Positions 8,806-18,107 are shown, counted from the stretch's first letter. The stretch is DNA of 64,000 bases from Halorubrum alkaliphilum (GCF_017873815.1 NZ_JAGGKQ010000007.1:62001-126000), one strand, 5' to 3'. Numbers and translations are program-made. Notes: generated by a model not told the origin, from the sequence alone.

Positions 8806-9531
8806 ATGGCGAAACAGCCGCATCTGCTGATCGAGGAGGGCGACGTCCACGAGATCGCGATCGTCCCGGGCGATCCGGGGCGCGTCGACCGCATCGCGGA
8901 CCTGTGTGACGACAGCGAGCTCGTCGCGGAGAACCGCGAGTACCGCGTCGTCAACGCGAGCTACGAGGGCGTCGACCTCACGATCTGTTCGACCGGTATC
9001 GGTTGCCCCTCCGCGGCCATCGCCGTCGAGGAGCTCTCGCGCGTCGGCGTCGAGACGTTCCTCCGGTGTGGCACCTGCGGCGCGCTCCAGGCGGACATGG
9101 AGGTCGGCGACATGGTCGTCGCGACGGGCGCGGCCAAGGAGGAGGGAACGAGCAAGCGCTACGAGTCGGCGAACTATCCCGCGGTGCCGGATTACGAGGC
9201 CCTCTCGGCGCTCGTCGACGGCGCGGAGGCGAACGACGAAGACGTCCACGTCGGGCCCATCGTCTCCGACGACGCCTTTTATAATGAGAGCGACAAGTAC
9301 GTCGACGACTGGAACGACGCGAACCTCCTCGCGATCGAGATGGAGGCCGCGACCGTGTTCTCGCTGGCTCGCCGGAAGGGGCTCGCCGCGGGCGCGATCT
9401 GTACCGTCGACGGCAACCTCGTCGCGGGCTCACAGAAGGGTGCGGACTCCGACGGTGAACTCCCTGAAAAGGCGAAAAACAACGTCGAACGCGCCATTCG
9501 GATCACGCTGAACGCGGTCACGGCGCTGTAG
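8806..9531 (+). CDS. nucleoside phosphorylase (uridine phosphorylase-like)
   Basis: 241 residues of the PNP/UDP phosphorylase family, cleaving nucleosides with phosphate to a base and (deoxy)ribose-1-phosphate. Phosphate-binding PGDPGRV is at the N-terminus, CSTGIGCPSAAIAVEEL lies near residue 56, FLRCGTCGAL near residue 79, and the nucleoside-binding LLAIEMEAATVFSLA near residue 166. The ATG at 8806 gives the usual MAKQPHLL-type N-terminus; TTTTTGC at 8776-8782 is a weak TATA box 27 nt upstream. Substrate (uridine or purine nucleosides) cannot be fixed by eye. Confidence 0.88.
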   Translation: MAKQPHLLIEEGDVHEIAIVPGDPGRVDRIADLCDDSELVAENREYRVVNASYEGVDLTICSTGIGCPSAAIAVEELSRVGVETFLRCGTCGALQADMEVGDMVVATGAAKEEGTSKRYESANYPAVPDYEALSALVDGAEANDEDVHVGPIVSDDAFYNESDKYVDDWNDANLLAIEMEAATVFSLARRKGLAAGAICTVDGNLVAGSQKGADSDGELPEKAKNNVERAIRITLNAVTAL

Positions 9532-9673
9532 TCGGACCACCGTCACCGATCGCAGTCGCTCGATGGTCGACAGCTCGTTAAAACTGTGTCGCGTCCGGCG
9601 TTCTCGCGTAGAGGAACCGGGCTCGATGGTCGTGGTGAGAGGATCTCCGGGCGACGGTCGCCGGAAGACGTAG

Positions 9674-9880
9674 TTAGTTACGGACGACGTTCGTCGCGCG
9701 GGGGCCTTTCGGCGACGACTCGATGTCGAACTCTAACTCCTGTCCCTCTTCGAGGTCCGGGCCGCCAACGTCTTCCATGTGGAAGAACACGTCATCGTCC
9801 TCGTCCAAGTCGCCGTCGTCCGTCGAAATGAAACCGTAGCCGCCAGTATCGTTGAAGAAATCAACCTTTCCGTTTGCCAT
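9674..9880 (-). CDS. cspA: cold-shock domain protein
   Basis: 68 residues forming a single cold-shock (OB-fold) domain that binds single-stranded RNA or DNA. RNP1-like GGYGFIST and RNP2-like DVFFHMEDV are present. It is more acidic than bacterial CspA (run DDGDLDEDDD), as expected for a halophile. A box GTTATCA near 9907-9913 lies about 30 nt upstream of the ATG, so it is probably leaderless and monocistronic. Confidence 0.95.
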   Translation of the reverse strand: MANGKVDFFNDTGGYGFISTDDGDLDEDDDVFFHMEDVGGPDLEEGQELEFDIESSPKGPRATNVVRN

Positions 9881-9978
9881 TACAAACGAACGTAGGGTCG
9901 GTCCGGTGATAACCCTTCCGAGAGCCGTGGTATCACGGTGGATCCGACGAGCCGATGTTGACGAGCTCCGAGCGATCG

Positions 9979-9985
9979 TTTATAC
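9979..9985 (+). promoter_or_regulatory. TATA box setting the GTG start of the PLD-like gene
   Basis: TTTATAC is centred 28 nt before the GTG at 10010, supporting a leaderless GTG start. Confidence 0.6.
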
Positions 9986-10009
9986 GGGATACCGCGGCGA
10001 CTCTCTCCC

Positions 10010-11815
10010 GTGCGTTCCTCGTCCAGGCGATCCCGTCGGTCCGATCCGCCCGGTAGCACGGCCGACGATACCGCCGGTCCTCGCCGGATCGGGAGTGTCG
10101 TGTTTCCCGTCTTAGTCGTCGCAGTACTCACGACTCTTGCCCTCACTGCGGCGGTCGTCCCCGCTGGAACGGTCTCTCCCGCCACTCCGATCGCCGCGAG
10201 TTCGGACGCCGCCACTCCGATCGCCGCGAGTTCGGACACCGCGGGTTCGGACGTTCCACCGAACACGTTACACCCCGTGTTAACCGACTCGAACGCGTCC
10301 TCAACGGAAGATCCGGGGATCGTCGAGCTGTATCCGAACCCGGTCGCGGAAGGAAATCGTGGAGAGTACCTCGTCGTCAGGCTTCCCCCGTCCGGAAACT
10401 GGTCGCTCTCGGACGGCTACCACGAGGTCGAGGTCCCACCGGCAGCGAACGGAACCGTTGCGCTCTCGATGAAGCCGGAGCTCGCGGCGGCCCACCTCGA
10501 GGGGATCGATGTCCACGCTCTTGAGGGCCACTTCCCCCTCGCGGCTGCCGGCGACCGGATCGAGCTCCGTAACGACGACGAGGTCGTCGACGTCGTCGAG
10601 TACGGACGCGTTCGCGAGGGGCATCGCTGGCGTGCGGAATGGGGCGAGTGGCGACCGGACGGATACGAGCCCCGGTCGCCGAAACCCGTCTCGGATACGA
10701 CGGTGACGCCGTTCGTCCTTCCTGACAGTCCGTCCGTGCCCGTCGATCCCCTCGAAACGGCGGAGGAGCGCGTCCTGCTCGCCGGCTACACGGTCGAGTC
10801 CGATCGAGTCGTCGACCGGCTGGTCGCCGCCCACGAGCGGGGCGTCGAGGTCCGGGTGTTGATCGAGGGAACCCCGGTGGGTGGGTTCCAGAAGGGGGGC
10901 GCAGACGCGGCCGATCGGCTCGACGAAGCGGGCATCGATGTCCGCGTCCTCGACGGCGACCCCGATCGGTTCCGATTCCATCACGCGAAGTACGCCGTCG
11001 CCGACGATCGTGCCCTCGTCCTCACGGAGAACTGGAAGCGTTCGGGGACGGGTGGCGGCTCGAACCGCGGCTGGGGAGTTCTCACCGACGACGACGCGAT
11101 CGCAGCCGAGATCGCTACCCTCTTTTGGAACGACGCGACCGCCGAAGACACCCGAGACTGGGCGTCGTTTCGGGCGGACACGACGTTTCACGGACCGCCA
11201 TCGGATCCTACCGACGGATCGGGCGGGAAGCGTGAGAGGCCGTATCCGTCCCGTTTCGAGCCGTCGTCTCCCGCACCCGCGGACGTGGAACTCCTCACTG
11301 CCCCCGGAAACGCCGCCGCCCGGATCGTGGCGCGGATCGACGCGGCGGACGACCGCGTGCTGGCCGTCGTCCCCCGGACCGGCGGCCCCGACGAGCGGAT
11401 CGTCCGGGCGCTCCGCCGGGCCGCCGACCGCGGCGTCGACACGCATCTCCTGCTTTCCGGCGAGTGGTACGACCGCGAGGAGAACCGGGAACTGGCCGAA
11501 ACGCTAGCCGACGAGCCGATCGATGTCGCCGTCGCCGACCCCCGTGGTCGGTACGGAAAGGTCCACGCCAAGGGACTCGTGATCGACGACACCGCGGTCG
11601 TGGGGAGTCTCAACTGGAACGAGCAGGCGGCGACGGAGAACCGCGAGGTGTTGCTCGCGGTCGAGAGTCCCGACGTAGCCGACTTCTACGCGCGAACGTA
11701 CGCGGCCGACTGGCGCGGGGGCGGGGTCCACCTCCCCGTCGGACTCGTCGGCGGATTAGTCGCGTCGCTTGCGGGTGCGGGAGTCGTTGCGCGTCGGAGG
11801 GTGGCGTTCGCGTGA
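10010..11815 (+). CDS. membrane-anchored phospholipase D-like protein with lamin-tail-like domain
   Basis: 601 residues from a GTG start. An Arg-rich N-terminus and hydrophobic helix (about 28-50) suggest a Sec signal or anchor; a second helix near 575-593 followed by ARRRVAFA anchors the C-terminus, so the body is probably extracellular. Residues about 100-205 resemble a lamin-tail domain (IVELYPNPVAEG...GDRIELRNDDEVVD), and two PLD domains follow. The HKD motifs are FHHAKYAVADD (near 324) and VHAKGLVIDD (near 522), so the phosphodiesterase site appears intact. Substrate may be phospholipid or extracellular DNA. Residues about 58-77 are a tandem duplication (TPIAASSDA repeated). Confidence 0.85.
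   Translation: MRSSSRRSRRSDPPGSTADDTAGPRRIGSVVFPVLVVAVLTTLALTAAVVPAGTVSPATPIAASSDAATPIAASSDTAGSDVPPNTLHPVLTDSNASSTEDPGIVELYPNPVAEGNRGEYLVVRLPPSGNWSLSDGYHEVEVPPAANGTVALSMKPELAAAHLEGIDVHALEGHFPLAAAGDRIELRNDDEVVDVVEYGRVREGHRWRAEWGEWRPDGYEPRSPKPVSDTTVTPFVLPDSPSVPVDPLETAEERVLLAGYTVESDRVVDRLVAAHERGVEVRVLIEGTPVGGFQKGGADAADRLDEAGIDVRVLDGDPDRFRFHHAKYAVADDRALVLTENWKRSGTGGGSNRGWGVLTDDDAIAAEIATLFWNDATAEDTRDWASFRADTTFHGPPSDPTDGSGGKRERPYPSRFEPSSPAPADVELLTAPGNAAARIVARIDAADDRVLAVVPRTGGPDERIVRALRRAADRGVDTHLLLSGEWYDREENRELAETLADEPIDVAVADPRGRYGKVHAKGLVIDDTAVVGSLNWNEQAATENREVLLAVESPDVADFYARTYAADWRGGGVHLPVGLVGGLVASLAGAGVVARRRVAFA
10181..10240 (+). repeat. 30-bp tandem duplication inside the PLD-like gene
   Basis: 10181-10210 and 10211-10240 match at 29 of 30 positions. 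The duplication is in frame and adds ten residues to the linker after the signal/anchor helix. Confidence 0.9.
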
Positions 11816-11850
11816 CCGTGTCGGTGCTCGCGTGACCGTGTCGGTGCTCG
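11811..11850 (+). repeat. 20-bp tandem repeat over the PLD-like stop codon
   Basis: The unit cgtgaccgtgtcggtgctcg is present twice (11811-11830, 11831-11850) and a degenerate third begins. The first copy carries the stop codon; the second lies in the 3' region. Confidence 0.9.
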
Positions 11851-11940
11851 CGTGATCGTACCGTGAGGTAGTGCTGCGAGACGGAGTCGTCCCCCGGTCG
11901 ACTGCGAACGGAGTCTCGGTCGCCGACCGGGAACCGCGTC

Positions 11941-13884
11941 TCAGTCGTCGATCGCGATCGTCGAGGAGAGCGCCTCGTCGATCTCGGCGTCAGCCATCTT
12001 CCCAATGAGCGCCTCGATGACGGCCTCACGCCGACCTTTCACGAACTTGATCGAGCCGACGACGAGGTGGCCGCCGCCCGAGACGCCCGCCTCGGGGAGT
12101 TCCTCGTTCAGCTCCGTGACCATGTTCGGGATGTCGAGCCGAACGCCGTCGGAGCGGAGCACACAGAAGTCGGGCCCGTAACCGATCGTGATGACGGGAT
12201 CGCCCGTCTCCGTCACGCGCGAGTCGTGAAGCTCCCCGGTGGTCGTCCCCGGTGCGGGATAGGTGAATCGGTGGGCGTACTCGTCGACGTCGATCCGGTA
12301 GAGGTGTGCGCCGGAGGCGAGTCGCTCGTGTTCGACGTGTTCGTCGAGGGCGTTCAGCTGGCGGTTCACGTCGCGCTCGGCGCGATCGGAGAGGAACTCT
12401 ACGAGCTCGGAGTGGCGTTCGGGATCGTCGCAGCCGACGTTGAGCACGTCGTTGACGAGGGTCTTCCCCTCGGAGTAGCGCAGCCAGTGGGCGGCGTAAT
12501 CGAGCGCCTCGCCGATGTCGCGGAGGTCGTCCACGTCGTAGCCGGCGTCCGCGGCCAGCGCGAGGTAGTCGTCCATCGCCTCCGCCTTCGAGCGGTCCGA
12601 GAGTCCCGCGACCGCGGGGACGTGTTCGAGCTCGTCGCCGATCGACGGGTCGATCAGTCGCGCGAGCTCGACGCACATCATTCCGGTCGTGATCCGGTAG
12701 TCCTCGCCGTGGAGGTACGGGTTGACGTGTGCGTCGAGCAGCGGAGCGACCGCCTCCGGATCCGGATGGTGGTGGTCGACGGCCGCGATCGGGATGTCGT
12801 AGTGGGTGAGGTTCTCGTAGGCGGGCACATCCTCCTCGGTCGAGCCGTTGTCGAGCATCAACAGGAGGGGCAGCTTCCGGCCGTGGCGGGCACGACCCTC
12901 CAACGCGAAGTTGAGGTCGCGCGTGACGTCCTCCATCTCGTAGTAGGGGGCCTTGCTCGGCAGTCGCTTGAACAGGTGCTGCGGAGCGTCGGGATCCTCG
13001 TAGACGTCGCGGATGAGCCGCTCCAACGCCAGCTGGACGGGGATCGCCGCACACATCCCGTCGCCGTCGGCGTGATGCCGGACGCGGAGCGGCCGGCCCG
13101 CGAGCACCGTCCGACGGAGGGTTCGGGCGAGTTCACGGAGGTCCTCGTGAATCGACTCGAACGACTCCCACTCCACGAGCGGTTCCACGTCCGCGGGCTC
13201 GGCGCGCTCGTCGAGCGCGGTCTCGAAGCGGTCCCGTGCCTCGTTTTCACGGTCGCCGTCGAGCGGCTTTAGCGAGTCGACCTCCAGTTGAATACCGCCC
13301 TCGCGGGTCTCGACGGTTCCGGCGACGTGGACCACGTCACCGACGCCGATCTCGGGGTACGCGCGGACGCCCGCCTCCTCGAAGGCGGCACACGAGAGGA
13401 CGCCGGATCCGTCCGCGACGCCGAAGATCGTCGGACCGCCCGTCTGTTTCGCCTGGACGACCTCTCCCTCGACGGTGACCTCGTCGCCGGGAACGAGCCC
13501 GTGAACTCGCGAGACGGTCGGCTCGTGTTCGACGGTCTCGGTCGTGTAGGCCTCCGGCGACTCGTCGGCGAAGGCGATGTCACCGTTCTCCTTGATATCC
13601 GTGAGCCGGACGACCAGCCGGTCGCCGACCTCGTAGGATCCGTCGAGCGTCGACGAGTGGATGAGTCCGGAGACGGCGTCGGAGACGTCGACGAAGACGC
13701 CGTACTCGACGACGCCGTTGACTTCGGCGTGGTACAGCGCGTCGCTCTCGACGTCCTCGAGCGTACAGTCAGGCGCTAGGTCGTAGACGATCGCCTCGTC
13801 GGCGGTCCCCTTCGCCGTCGCGGCGTCGGGTTCGGGACTCGAATCGTCCCGCATGCCGGAATCCCCGGCGGTGTTCTCGCTCAT
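11941..13884 (-). CDS. RecJ-like DHH-family phosphoesterase with S1 and OB domains
   Basis: 647 residues. A variable acidic N-terminus is followed by an S1 RNA-binding domain (about 45-108; NGVVEYGVFVDVSDAVSGL), an OB-fold (about 130-208; VTVEGEVVQAKQTGG), and a DHH catalytic core with HHADGDG (270-276) and VDHHHPDPEA (369-378). A C-terminal DHHA1 domain ends in SGGGH. This architecture is typical of archaeal RecJ-like 5'-3' exonucleases acting on single-stranded DNA or RNA at forks, in repair or in RNA turnover. CTTAACAC at 13908-13915 is about 27 nt before the ATG. Haloarchaea carry several RecJ paralogues and I cannot say which this is. Confidence 0.88.
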   Translation of the reverse strand: MSENTAGDSGMRDDSSPEPDAATAKGTADEAIVYDLAPDCTLEDVESDALYHAEVNGVVEYGVFVDVSDAVSGLIHSSTLDGSYEVGDRLVVRLTDIKENGDIAFADESPEAYTTETVEHEPTVSRVHGLVPGDEVTVEGEVVQAKQTGGPTIFGVADGSGVLSCAAFEEAGVRAYPEIGVGDVVHVAGTVETREGGIQLEVDSLKPLDGDRENEARDRFETALDERAEPADVEPLVEWESFESIHEDLRELARTLRRTVLAGRPLRVRHHADGDGMCAAIPVQLALERLIRDVYEDPDAPQHLFKRLPSKAPYYEMEDVTRDLNFALEGRARHGRKLPLLLMLDNGSTEEDVPAYENLTHYDIPIAAVDHHHPDPEAVAPLLDAHVNPYLHGEDYRITTGMMCVELARLIDPSIGDELEHVPAVAGLSDRSKAEAMDDYLALAADAGYDVDDLRDIGEALDYAAHWLRYSEGKTLVNDVLNVGCDDPERHSELVEFLSDRAERDVNRQLNALDEHVEHERLASGAHLYRIDVDEYAHRFTYPAPGTTTGELHDSRVTETGDPVITIGYGPDFCVLRSDGVRLDIPNMVTELNEELPEAGVSGGGHLVVGSIKFVKGRREAVIEALIGKMADAEIDEALSSTIAIDD

Positions 13885-14018
13885 ACGGGTCGTTCGGGAT
13901 CAGTAGGTGTTAAGCTTGTTATCTCCGCCTCCGCTGGGATCCTGCGGGATCAGGACCGTCTCCGAGTCCCTGCCACCGGTCCGGAACCCCTATGAGGCGA
14001 CGACGAGTTACTTCTGGT

Positions 14019-14636
14019 ATGCGACTGTTCCGGTCGGACGAGCTCCTCGGGATCGCCCGGGAGACCATGGAGTTCATCCTCGAAGCCAGCGAGGAGACCC
14101 ATCCCAACGAGTACATGGGGTTTCTGCGGAGCGACGACGCCAGAAAGCTCGACATCGACCGGGAGGGACAGGTGATCACGGACGTGCTCGTCATCCCGGG
14201 CACGGAGTCGAACCCGGTGAGCGCCTCCGTCAGATCACACATGAAACCGAACGACATGCGCTCGGTCGGCTCCGTCCACTCGCACCCGAACGGAGCGCTT
14301 CGACCGAGCTCGGCCGACCTCGCCACGTTCGGCCAGGGCGAGGTACACATCATCGTCGGCGCGCCCTACGGGTGGGGCGACTGGAAGGCGTTCGACAACG
14401 AGGGGAACCAGACGACCCTCGACGTGCTCGACGTCGAGGTTCCGGACGAGCACTTCTTCCATTTCACGCAGGAGGACATCGACCGGGAGCTCGTCGAGGA
14501 CGGCCACGACCGCGGCGTCATCGATCCCGACGACCACGCCCGGGAGGGTCGTGGCGGTCACGCTCGTGATGACGGCGGCAGCTGGGGCGACGAGGACGAC
14601 GACTCCGGTGGCTTCCTCTCGTGGCTGCGGCGATGA
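14019..14636 (+). CDS. JAMM/MPN-domain metalloprotease
   Basis: 205 residues with a complete JAMM zinc site: Glu31 (NEYMGFL) and the exact H-x-H-x10-D signature, His87, His89 and Asp100 ([14 protein letters not shown]). The C-terminal 40 residues are a low-complexity acidic/Gly tail ending LSWLRR. Archaeal JAMM proteases remove SAMP (ubiquitin-like) modifiers, so desampylase activity is a reasonable guess; the tail makes it longer than the characterised HvJAMM1. The ATG at 14019 is preferred to the frame opening at 13992. Its stop overlaps the start of the next gene (ATGA), implying translational coupling to FAD synthase. Confidence 0.85.
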   Translation: MRLFRSDELLGIARETMEFILEASEETHPNEYMGFLRSDDARKLDIDREGQVITDVLVIPGTESNPVSASVRSHMKPNDMRSVGSVHSHPNGALRPSSADLATFGQGEVHIIVGAPYGWGDWKAFDNEGNQTTLDVLDVEVPDEHFFHFTQEDIDRELVEDGHDRGVIDPDDHAREGRGGHARDDGGSWGDEDDDSGGFLSWLRR

Positions 14637-15061
14637 CTCGGGTCGTCGCGCAGGGGACGTTCGACCTCCTCCATCCGGGGCACGTCCACTACGTGGAGGA
14701 CGCGGCGACGTACGGCGACGAGCTACACGCCATCGTCGCCCGGCCGTCCAACGTCACCCACAAGCCGAAACCGATCCTTGACGCCCGACAGCGACGGGAC
14801 ATGATCGCCGCGCTCGACGCCGTCGACGAGGCACACCTCGGCGACCCGGACGACGTGTTCGTCCCGATAACGCGGATCGACCCGGACGTCATCGTGTTGG
14901 GGTTCGACCAACACCACGACGAGGCGGAGATCGCGGCCGCCCTCGCCGACCGGGGCATCGACTGTCGAGTCGAGCGGGCGAGCGCGCGGGAGCCCCGATA
15001 CGACGACGAACTGCTTTCGACCGGCGACATCGTCGATCGAGTGCTCTCGCGTCGGGAGTGA
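14633..15061 (+). CDS. ribL: FAD synthase (RibL-type cytidylyltransferase-like)
   Basis: 142 residues, a compact nucleotidyltransferase: nucleotide-binding HPGH at 14-17 ([16 protein letters not shown]), a long central region ([18 protein letters not shown]) and a C-terminal STGDIVDR. Archaeal RibL uses FMN with ATP or CTP to form FAD, and this length and sequence match that family better than glycerol-3-phosphate cytidylyltransferase. It overlaps the JAMM gene by four bases, so the two are probably one operon. Confidence 0.87.
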   Translation: MTRVVAQGTFDLLHPGHVHYVEDAATYGDELHAIVARPSNVTHKPKPILDARQRRDMIAALDAVDEAHLGDPDDVFVPITRIDPDVIVLGFDQHHDEAEIAAALADRGIDCRVERASAREPRYDDELLSTGDIVDRVLSRRE

Positions 15062-15127
15062 CTCCGGGATCGGCACGGTAAACGGGATCGGCGGGCGAAC
15101 CGGTCCGTGGCCGCGGAAGCGCGGGAC

Positions 15128-15133
15128 ATATAT
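15128..15133 (+). promoter_or_regulatory. TATA box fixing the GTG start of ctaB
   Basis: ATATAT is centred 27 nt before the GTG at 15158. This selects 15158 over the longer frame opening with GTG at 15107, which would place the box inside the coding region. Confidence 0.65.
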
Positions 15134-15157
15134 GGACAGATCCCTAAGCGTATCCAC

Positions 15158-16582
15158 GTGACGATACCCGATCGGTTCCCCGCGGTCCTCGGCGCGACGG
15201 CGATGGGGGCGTACCTCCTGCTCGTCGTCGGGGCGACGACCTCGCTGGCGGACGCCGCGGCGGCCTGTACCGGCTGGCCCGCCTGTGGCAACGGCTACGC
15301 GCTCCCGACTGCGCGTGCCGGCTGGGTCGCCTTGGGCCACCGCCTTCTCGCGGCGGTCGTCGGCGCGTCTATCGCGGCGTCCGCGCTGCTCGCGTGGCGC
15401 GAGAACGCGGCCCGCCGGGTCCGTGCCGCGCTCGCGTTCGCCCTCCTCCTCTACCCGGTCCAGATCGGACTGGGTGCGCTCGTCGCCCTCGGCGGCACGT
15501 CGACGCCCGTGATCGCCTCTGTTCCCCTCCCTGCTGTCCATCTCGGGATCGGCGTGGCGATATTCGGCGGCGTTCTCGCCGCGCTCGCGTGGTGGCTGGA
15601 GGCCGCGACCGGCGACGACGACGACGTCCCGATCGATTTCGAGCCCGGTACCGACGACCTCCCGCCCGTCGAGGAGACTCCGTCGCCGACGGTGCCGACC
15701 GCGACGATCCCGCGCTTGAAGGCGACCGCCGCGGCGTATTTCCGGCTGATGAAGCCACGATTGATGTGGCTGCTCTGTCTCGTCGCCGCCGCCGCGATGG
15801 CGCTGGCCGGCGGCGCGGGCTTCACCCCGTACACGGTCGCCGCGACGCTCGTCGGCGGCGCGCTCGCCATCGGCGCGTCAGGGACGTTCAACCACGTGCT
15901 CGAACGCGACGTCGACAAGCGGATGCAACGCACAAACGACCGCCCGCTGGCGACCGACCTCGTTCCAGTCCCGCACGCGTTAGCGTTTGGAGGACTCCTG
16001 GCTGCGGTTTCGCTCGGACTGTTCTGGAGCGTGAACGCGTTGACGGCGTTCCTCGGGCTGGTCGCGATCCTGTTTTACAGTGTCGTGTACACCCTGATAC
16101 TGAAGCCGAACACCGTCCAGAACACCGTTCTCGGCGGGGCTGCGGGCGCGCTCCCGGCGCTCATCGGCTGGGCGGCCGTGACGGGAACGATCGGCGGCGG
16201 CGGGCTGTTGCTCGCAACGGTCATCTTCCTGTGGACGCCAGCCCACTTTTATAACCTCGCGTTGGCGTACAGAGACGACTACGAGCGCGGCGGGTTCCCG
16301 ATGATGCCCGTCGTTCACGGCGAGACGGCGACGCGCCGACACATCGTCTGGTATCTCGGCGCGACGCTCGTCGCCGCCGCGGTGCTCGCGCTCGTCGCGG
16401 AGCCACTGGGCGGACTGTACGCGGCCGTCGGCGTCGCGCTCGGCGGGGTGTTCCTGTGGGCGGTGATCCGGCTCCACTACGAGCGGACTGAGGCGGCGGC
16501 GTTCCGGGCGTTCCACGCGTCGAACGCCTATCTCGGCCTGCTGTTGTTCGCCGTCGTCCTCGACGCGCTGGTCGTCGTATGA
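15158..16582 (+). CDS. ctaB: fusion of a half-CtaA (heme A synthase-like) domain and heme O synthase CtaB
   Basis: 474 residues. Residues 1-150 form four helices with the CtaA hallmarks CTGWPAC (Cys37, Cys43), GHRLLAAVVG (His61) and AVHLGIGVAI (His128). This is half of the usual eight-helix CtaA, like compact archaeal heme A synthases. An acidic linker (about 151-185) leads to a CtaB prenyltransferase domain with NHVLERDVDKRMQRT (245-259; Glu249 where many have Asp) and YRDDYERGGFPMMPV. CtaB farnesylates heme B to heme O; CtaA oxidises heme O to heme A. The next gene overlaps by four bases. Heme-binding activity of the N-terminal domain is inferred. Confidence 0.88.
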   Translation: MTIPDRFPAVLGATAMGAYLLLVVGATTSLADAAAACTGWPACGNGYALPTARAGWVALGHRLLAAVVGASIAASALLAWRENAARRVRAALAFALLLYPVQIGLGALVALGGTSTPVIASVPLPAVHLGIGVAIFGGVLAALAWWLEAATGDDDDVPIDFEPGTDDLPPVEETPSPTVPTATIPRLKATAAAYFRLMKPRLMWLLCLVAAAAMALAGGAGFTPYTVAATLVGGALAIGASGTFNHVLERDVDKRMQRTNDRPLATDLVPVPHALAFGGLLAAVSLGLFWSVNALTAFLGLVAILFYSVVYTLILKPNTVQNTVLGGAAGALPALIGWAAVTGTIGGGGLLLATVIFLWTPAHFYNLALAYRDDYERGGFPMMPVVHGETATRRHIVWYLGATLVAAAVLALVAEPLGGLYAAVGVALGGVFLWAVIRLHYERTEAAAFRAFHASNAYLGLLLFAVVLDALVVV

Positions 16583-17274
16583 CCGCGAGCTGGACGGAGG
16601 TCGGCGGGACTGACCTCGTCGGCCGGCTCCAGGCGGCGCTTCCGTCCGCGCGGACCGCCGGCGTGCTCGCGCTGATCGGCAACTTCCAGCTGCTCGCGGT
16701 CGTCCTGTACTACGCGTTTCTCGGCTCGTTCCCGTCGACTCCGAGATACGTCTTTTACGGGCTCGTGTGGGTCAACGTGGGCGCGTACGTCCTGTATGCC
16801 GTGCCGCTGCCCGCCGGATACAACTTCCCGACCCGTCGTCGCGCGCTGGCGATCGCGACCGCCTACTTCGGGCTGTTAGCCTTCTTCGCCGGGCTGGTTG
16901 CGACCGGTGTTCCGGAGCGCGCGGTCGACGCCCGAATCGCGTGGCTTCCACTAGGCTGGGGGCCCGCGGTCGTCTACGCGAGCGAGTACCTGACGCTGGT
17001 GTTGGTGCCTGCTTACCTGATCGGCTACGCCGCGCTTGCGAAGCTCGTATACATCACCGTGTTGGAGGCGTCCGGATCGGTCGTCGCCGGCGTCGTCGGA
17101 CTGCTCTCGTGTGTCTCTTGTACGTTTCCGATCATCGCGATGGTCGCTTCGGCCGTGTTCGGCGGAAGTGGGATTCTCGCGGCGACCACCCTCGACGTTT
17201 CCTACGGACTCTCGACAGCCGTGTTTCTGATCACAGTCGGACTGTTGTACTGGCGGCCGGGATTCCGGTCGTGA
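16579..17274 (+). CDS. polytopic membrane protein with SCxxC motif, coupled to ctaB
   Basis: 231 residues with about seven predicted helices, start overlapping the ctaB stop (ATGA). The most notable feature is LLSCVSCTFPIIAMVASAV near residue 177: a CxxC followed by Pro inside a helix. A protein in the ba3 oxidase operon (24722-25420) has the same pattern, LFSCAGCLLPIVAAAASAV, at a comparable position, so the two look like distant paralogues. Coupling to heme O synthase and the link to the oxidase suggest a role in heme or copper assembly, but that is inference; I know no characterised function. Confidence 0.7.
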   Translation: MTASWTEVGGTDLVGRLQAALPSARTAGVLALIGNFQLLAVVLYYAFLGSFPSTPRYVFYGLVWVNVGAYVLYAVPLPAGYNFPTRRRALAIATAYFGLLAFFAGLVATGVPERAVDARIAWLPLGWGPAVVYASEYLTLVLVPAYLIGYAALAKLVYITVLEASGSVVAGVVGLLSCVSCTFPIIAMVASAVFGGSGILAATTLDVSYGLSTAVFLITVGLLYWRPGFRS

Positions 17275-17328
17275 GAGTGTCGCCAGCGTCTCTTGGTTCA
17301 GCCACCTCTCCCGGCTGTCAATAGCTGG

Positions 17329-17982
17329 CTACTCTCCCGAGTCGGGTGTTTGGATGGTCGGAAGACTCCAGTTGTAGGTAACTGCCGCTATTCGTGTTAT
17401 GACGACGACTCCCGCACACATCCCGGCAGCGATCCCTTCAGCAACTCCCACGCTCCCGGCGAGCCAGTACGCGACCCCGCCGAGAACTGCGCAACTCGCA
17501 TAGAAGTCCTCGAAGAGAATAAACGGCGATCGGTCAAGCAGAATGTCGGCAAATGCGCCTCCCCCGACGGCGTTTATTGTGCCGATAGCAACGATACCGA
17601 AGACGGACACTCCTGCCTCGGTGGCCACGATTACGCCTGTCGTCGTGAACGCTGCCAAGCCGATAGCGTCCGAAAGAACCGTAATGGGATGTGTATCCGG
17701 CGTCGACAGAACGACACTCAGGGCGATGGCTAACCCGACACCGAGCAGCCCGAGAGCAATCTCGGTGGGTGCCTGAAGCGCGAGCGGAGTTCGCGTCACG
17801 AGCAGATCACGTGTTGCCCCGCCGGCGAACGCCATTGCCAATCCAACGATGGTGATTCCAAACAGATCGAACTCCTCACGGATCGCTTTTGCGGCGCCAA
17901 CGAGCGCGAATGCGACCAGACCAATCGTATTCATCACAGCGAACGGATCACCAAATAAAAGCTGGATGATCTCCTGTCTCAT
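17329..17982 (-). CDS. TRIC/YadS-type (UPF0126) membrane protein
   Basis: 217 residues, seven helices arranged as two three-helix repeats plus one. Each repeat carries the glycine-rich signature of the TRIC family: GGATRDLLV and GGGAFADILLDR. Prokaryotic TRIC proteins form trimeric monovalent cation channels. The ATG at 17982 starts at MRQEIIQLL; the longer frame to 18195 runs into the promoter region of the neighbouring gene. No clear TATA box is visible. Its DNA is somewhat less GC-rich than that of its neighbours. Confidence 0.85.
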   Translation of the reverse strand: MRQEIIQLLFGDPFAVMNTIGLVAFALVGAAKAIREEFDLFGITIVGLAMAFAGGATRDLLVTRTPLALQAPTEIALGLLGVGLAIALSVVLSTPDTHPITVLSDAIGLAAFTTTGVIVATEAGVSVFGIVAIGTINAVGGGAFADILLDRSPFILFEDFYASCAVLGGVAYWLAGSVGVAEGIAAGMCAGVVVITRIAAVTYNWSLPTIQTPDSGE

Positions 17983-18107
17983 TACAGTCGTTTTTGTGCG
18001 TTTCTCCTTGACTGCTGCGCACCAGTGGGTCCGGCACGACGCAGCCGAAAGCGGCCGTTCCAGTTCGTCCCCGCCCGTCCGCGAAATATCGGTTCCGCGA
18101 GGCTCCC

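Noticed and set aside
12067-13272. 401-codon plus-strand open frame inside the RecJ-like gene
   Set aside because: Antisense shadow; the DHH protein on the other strand has intact domains.
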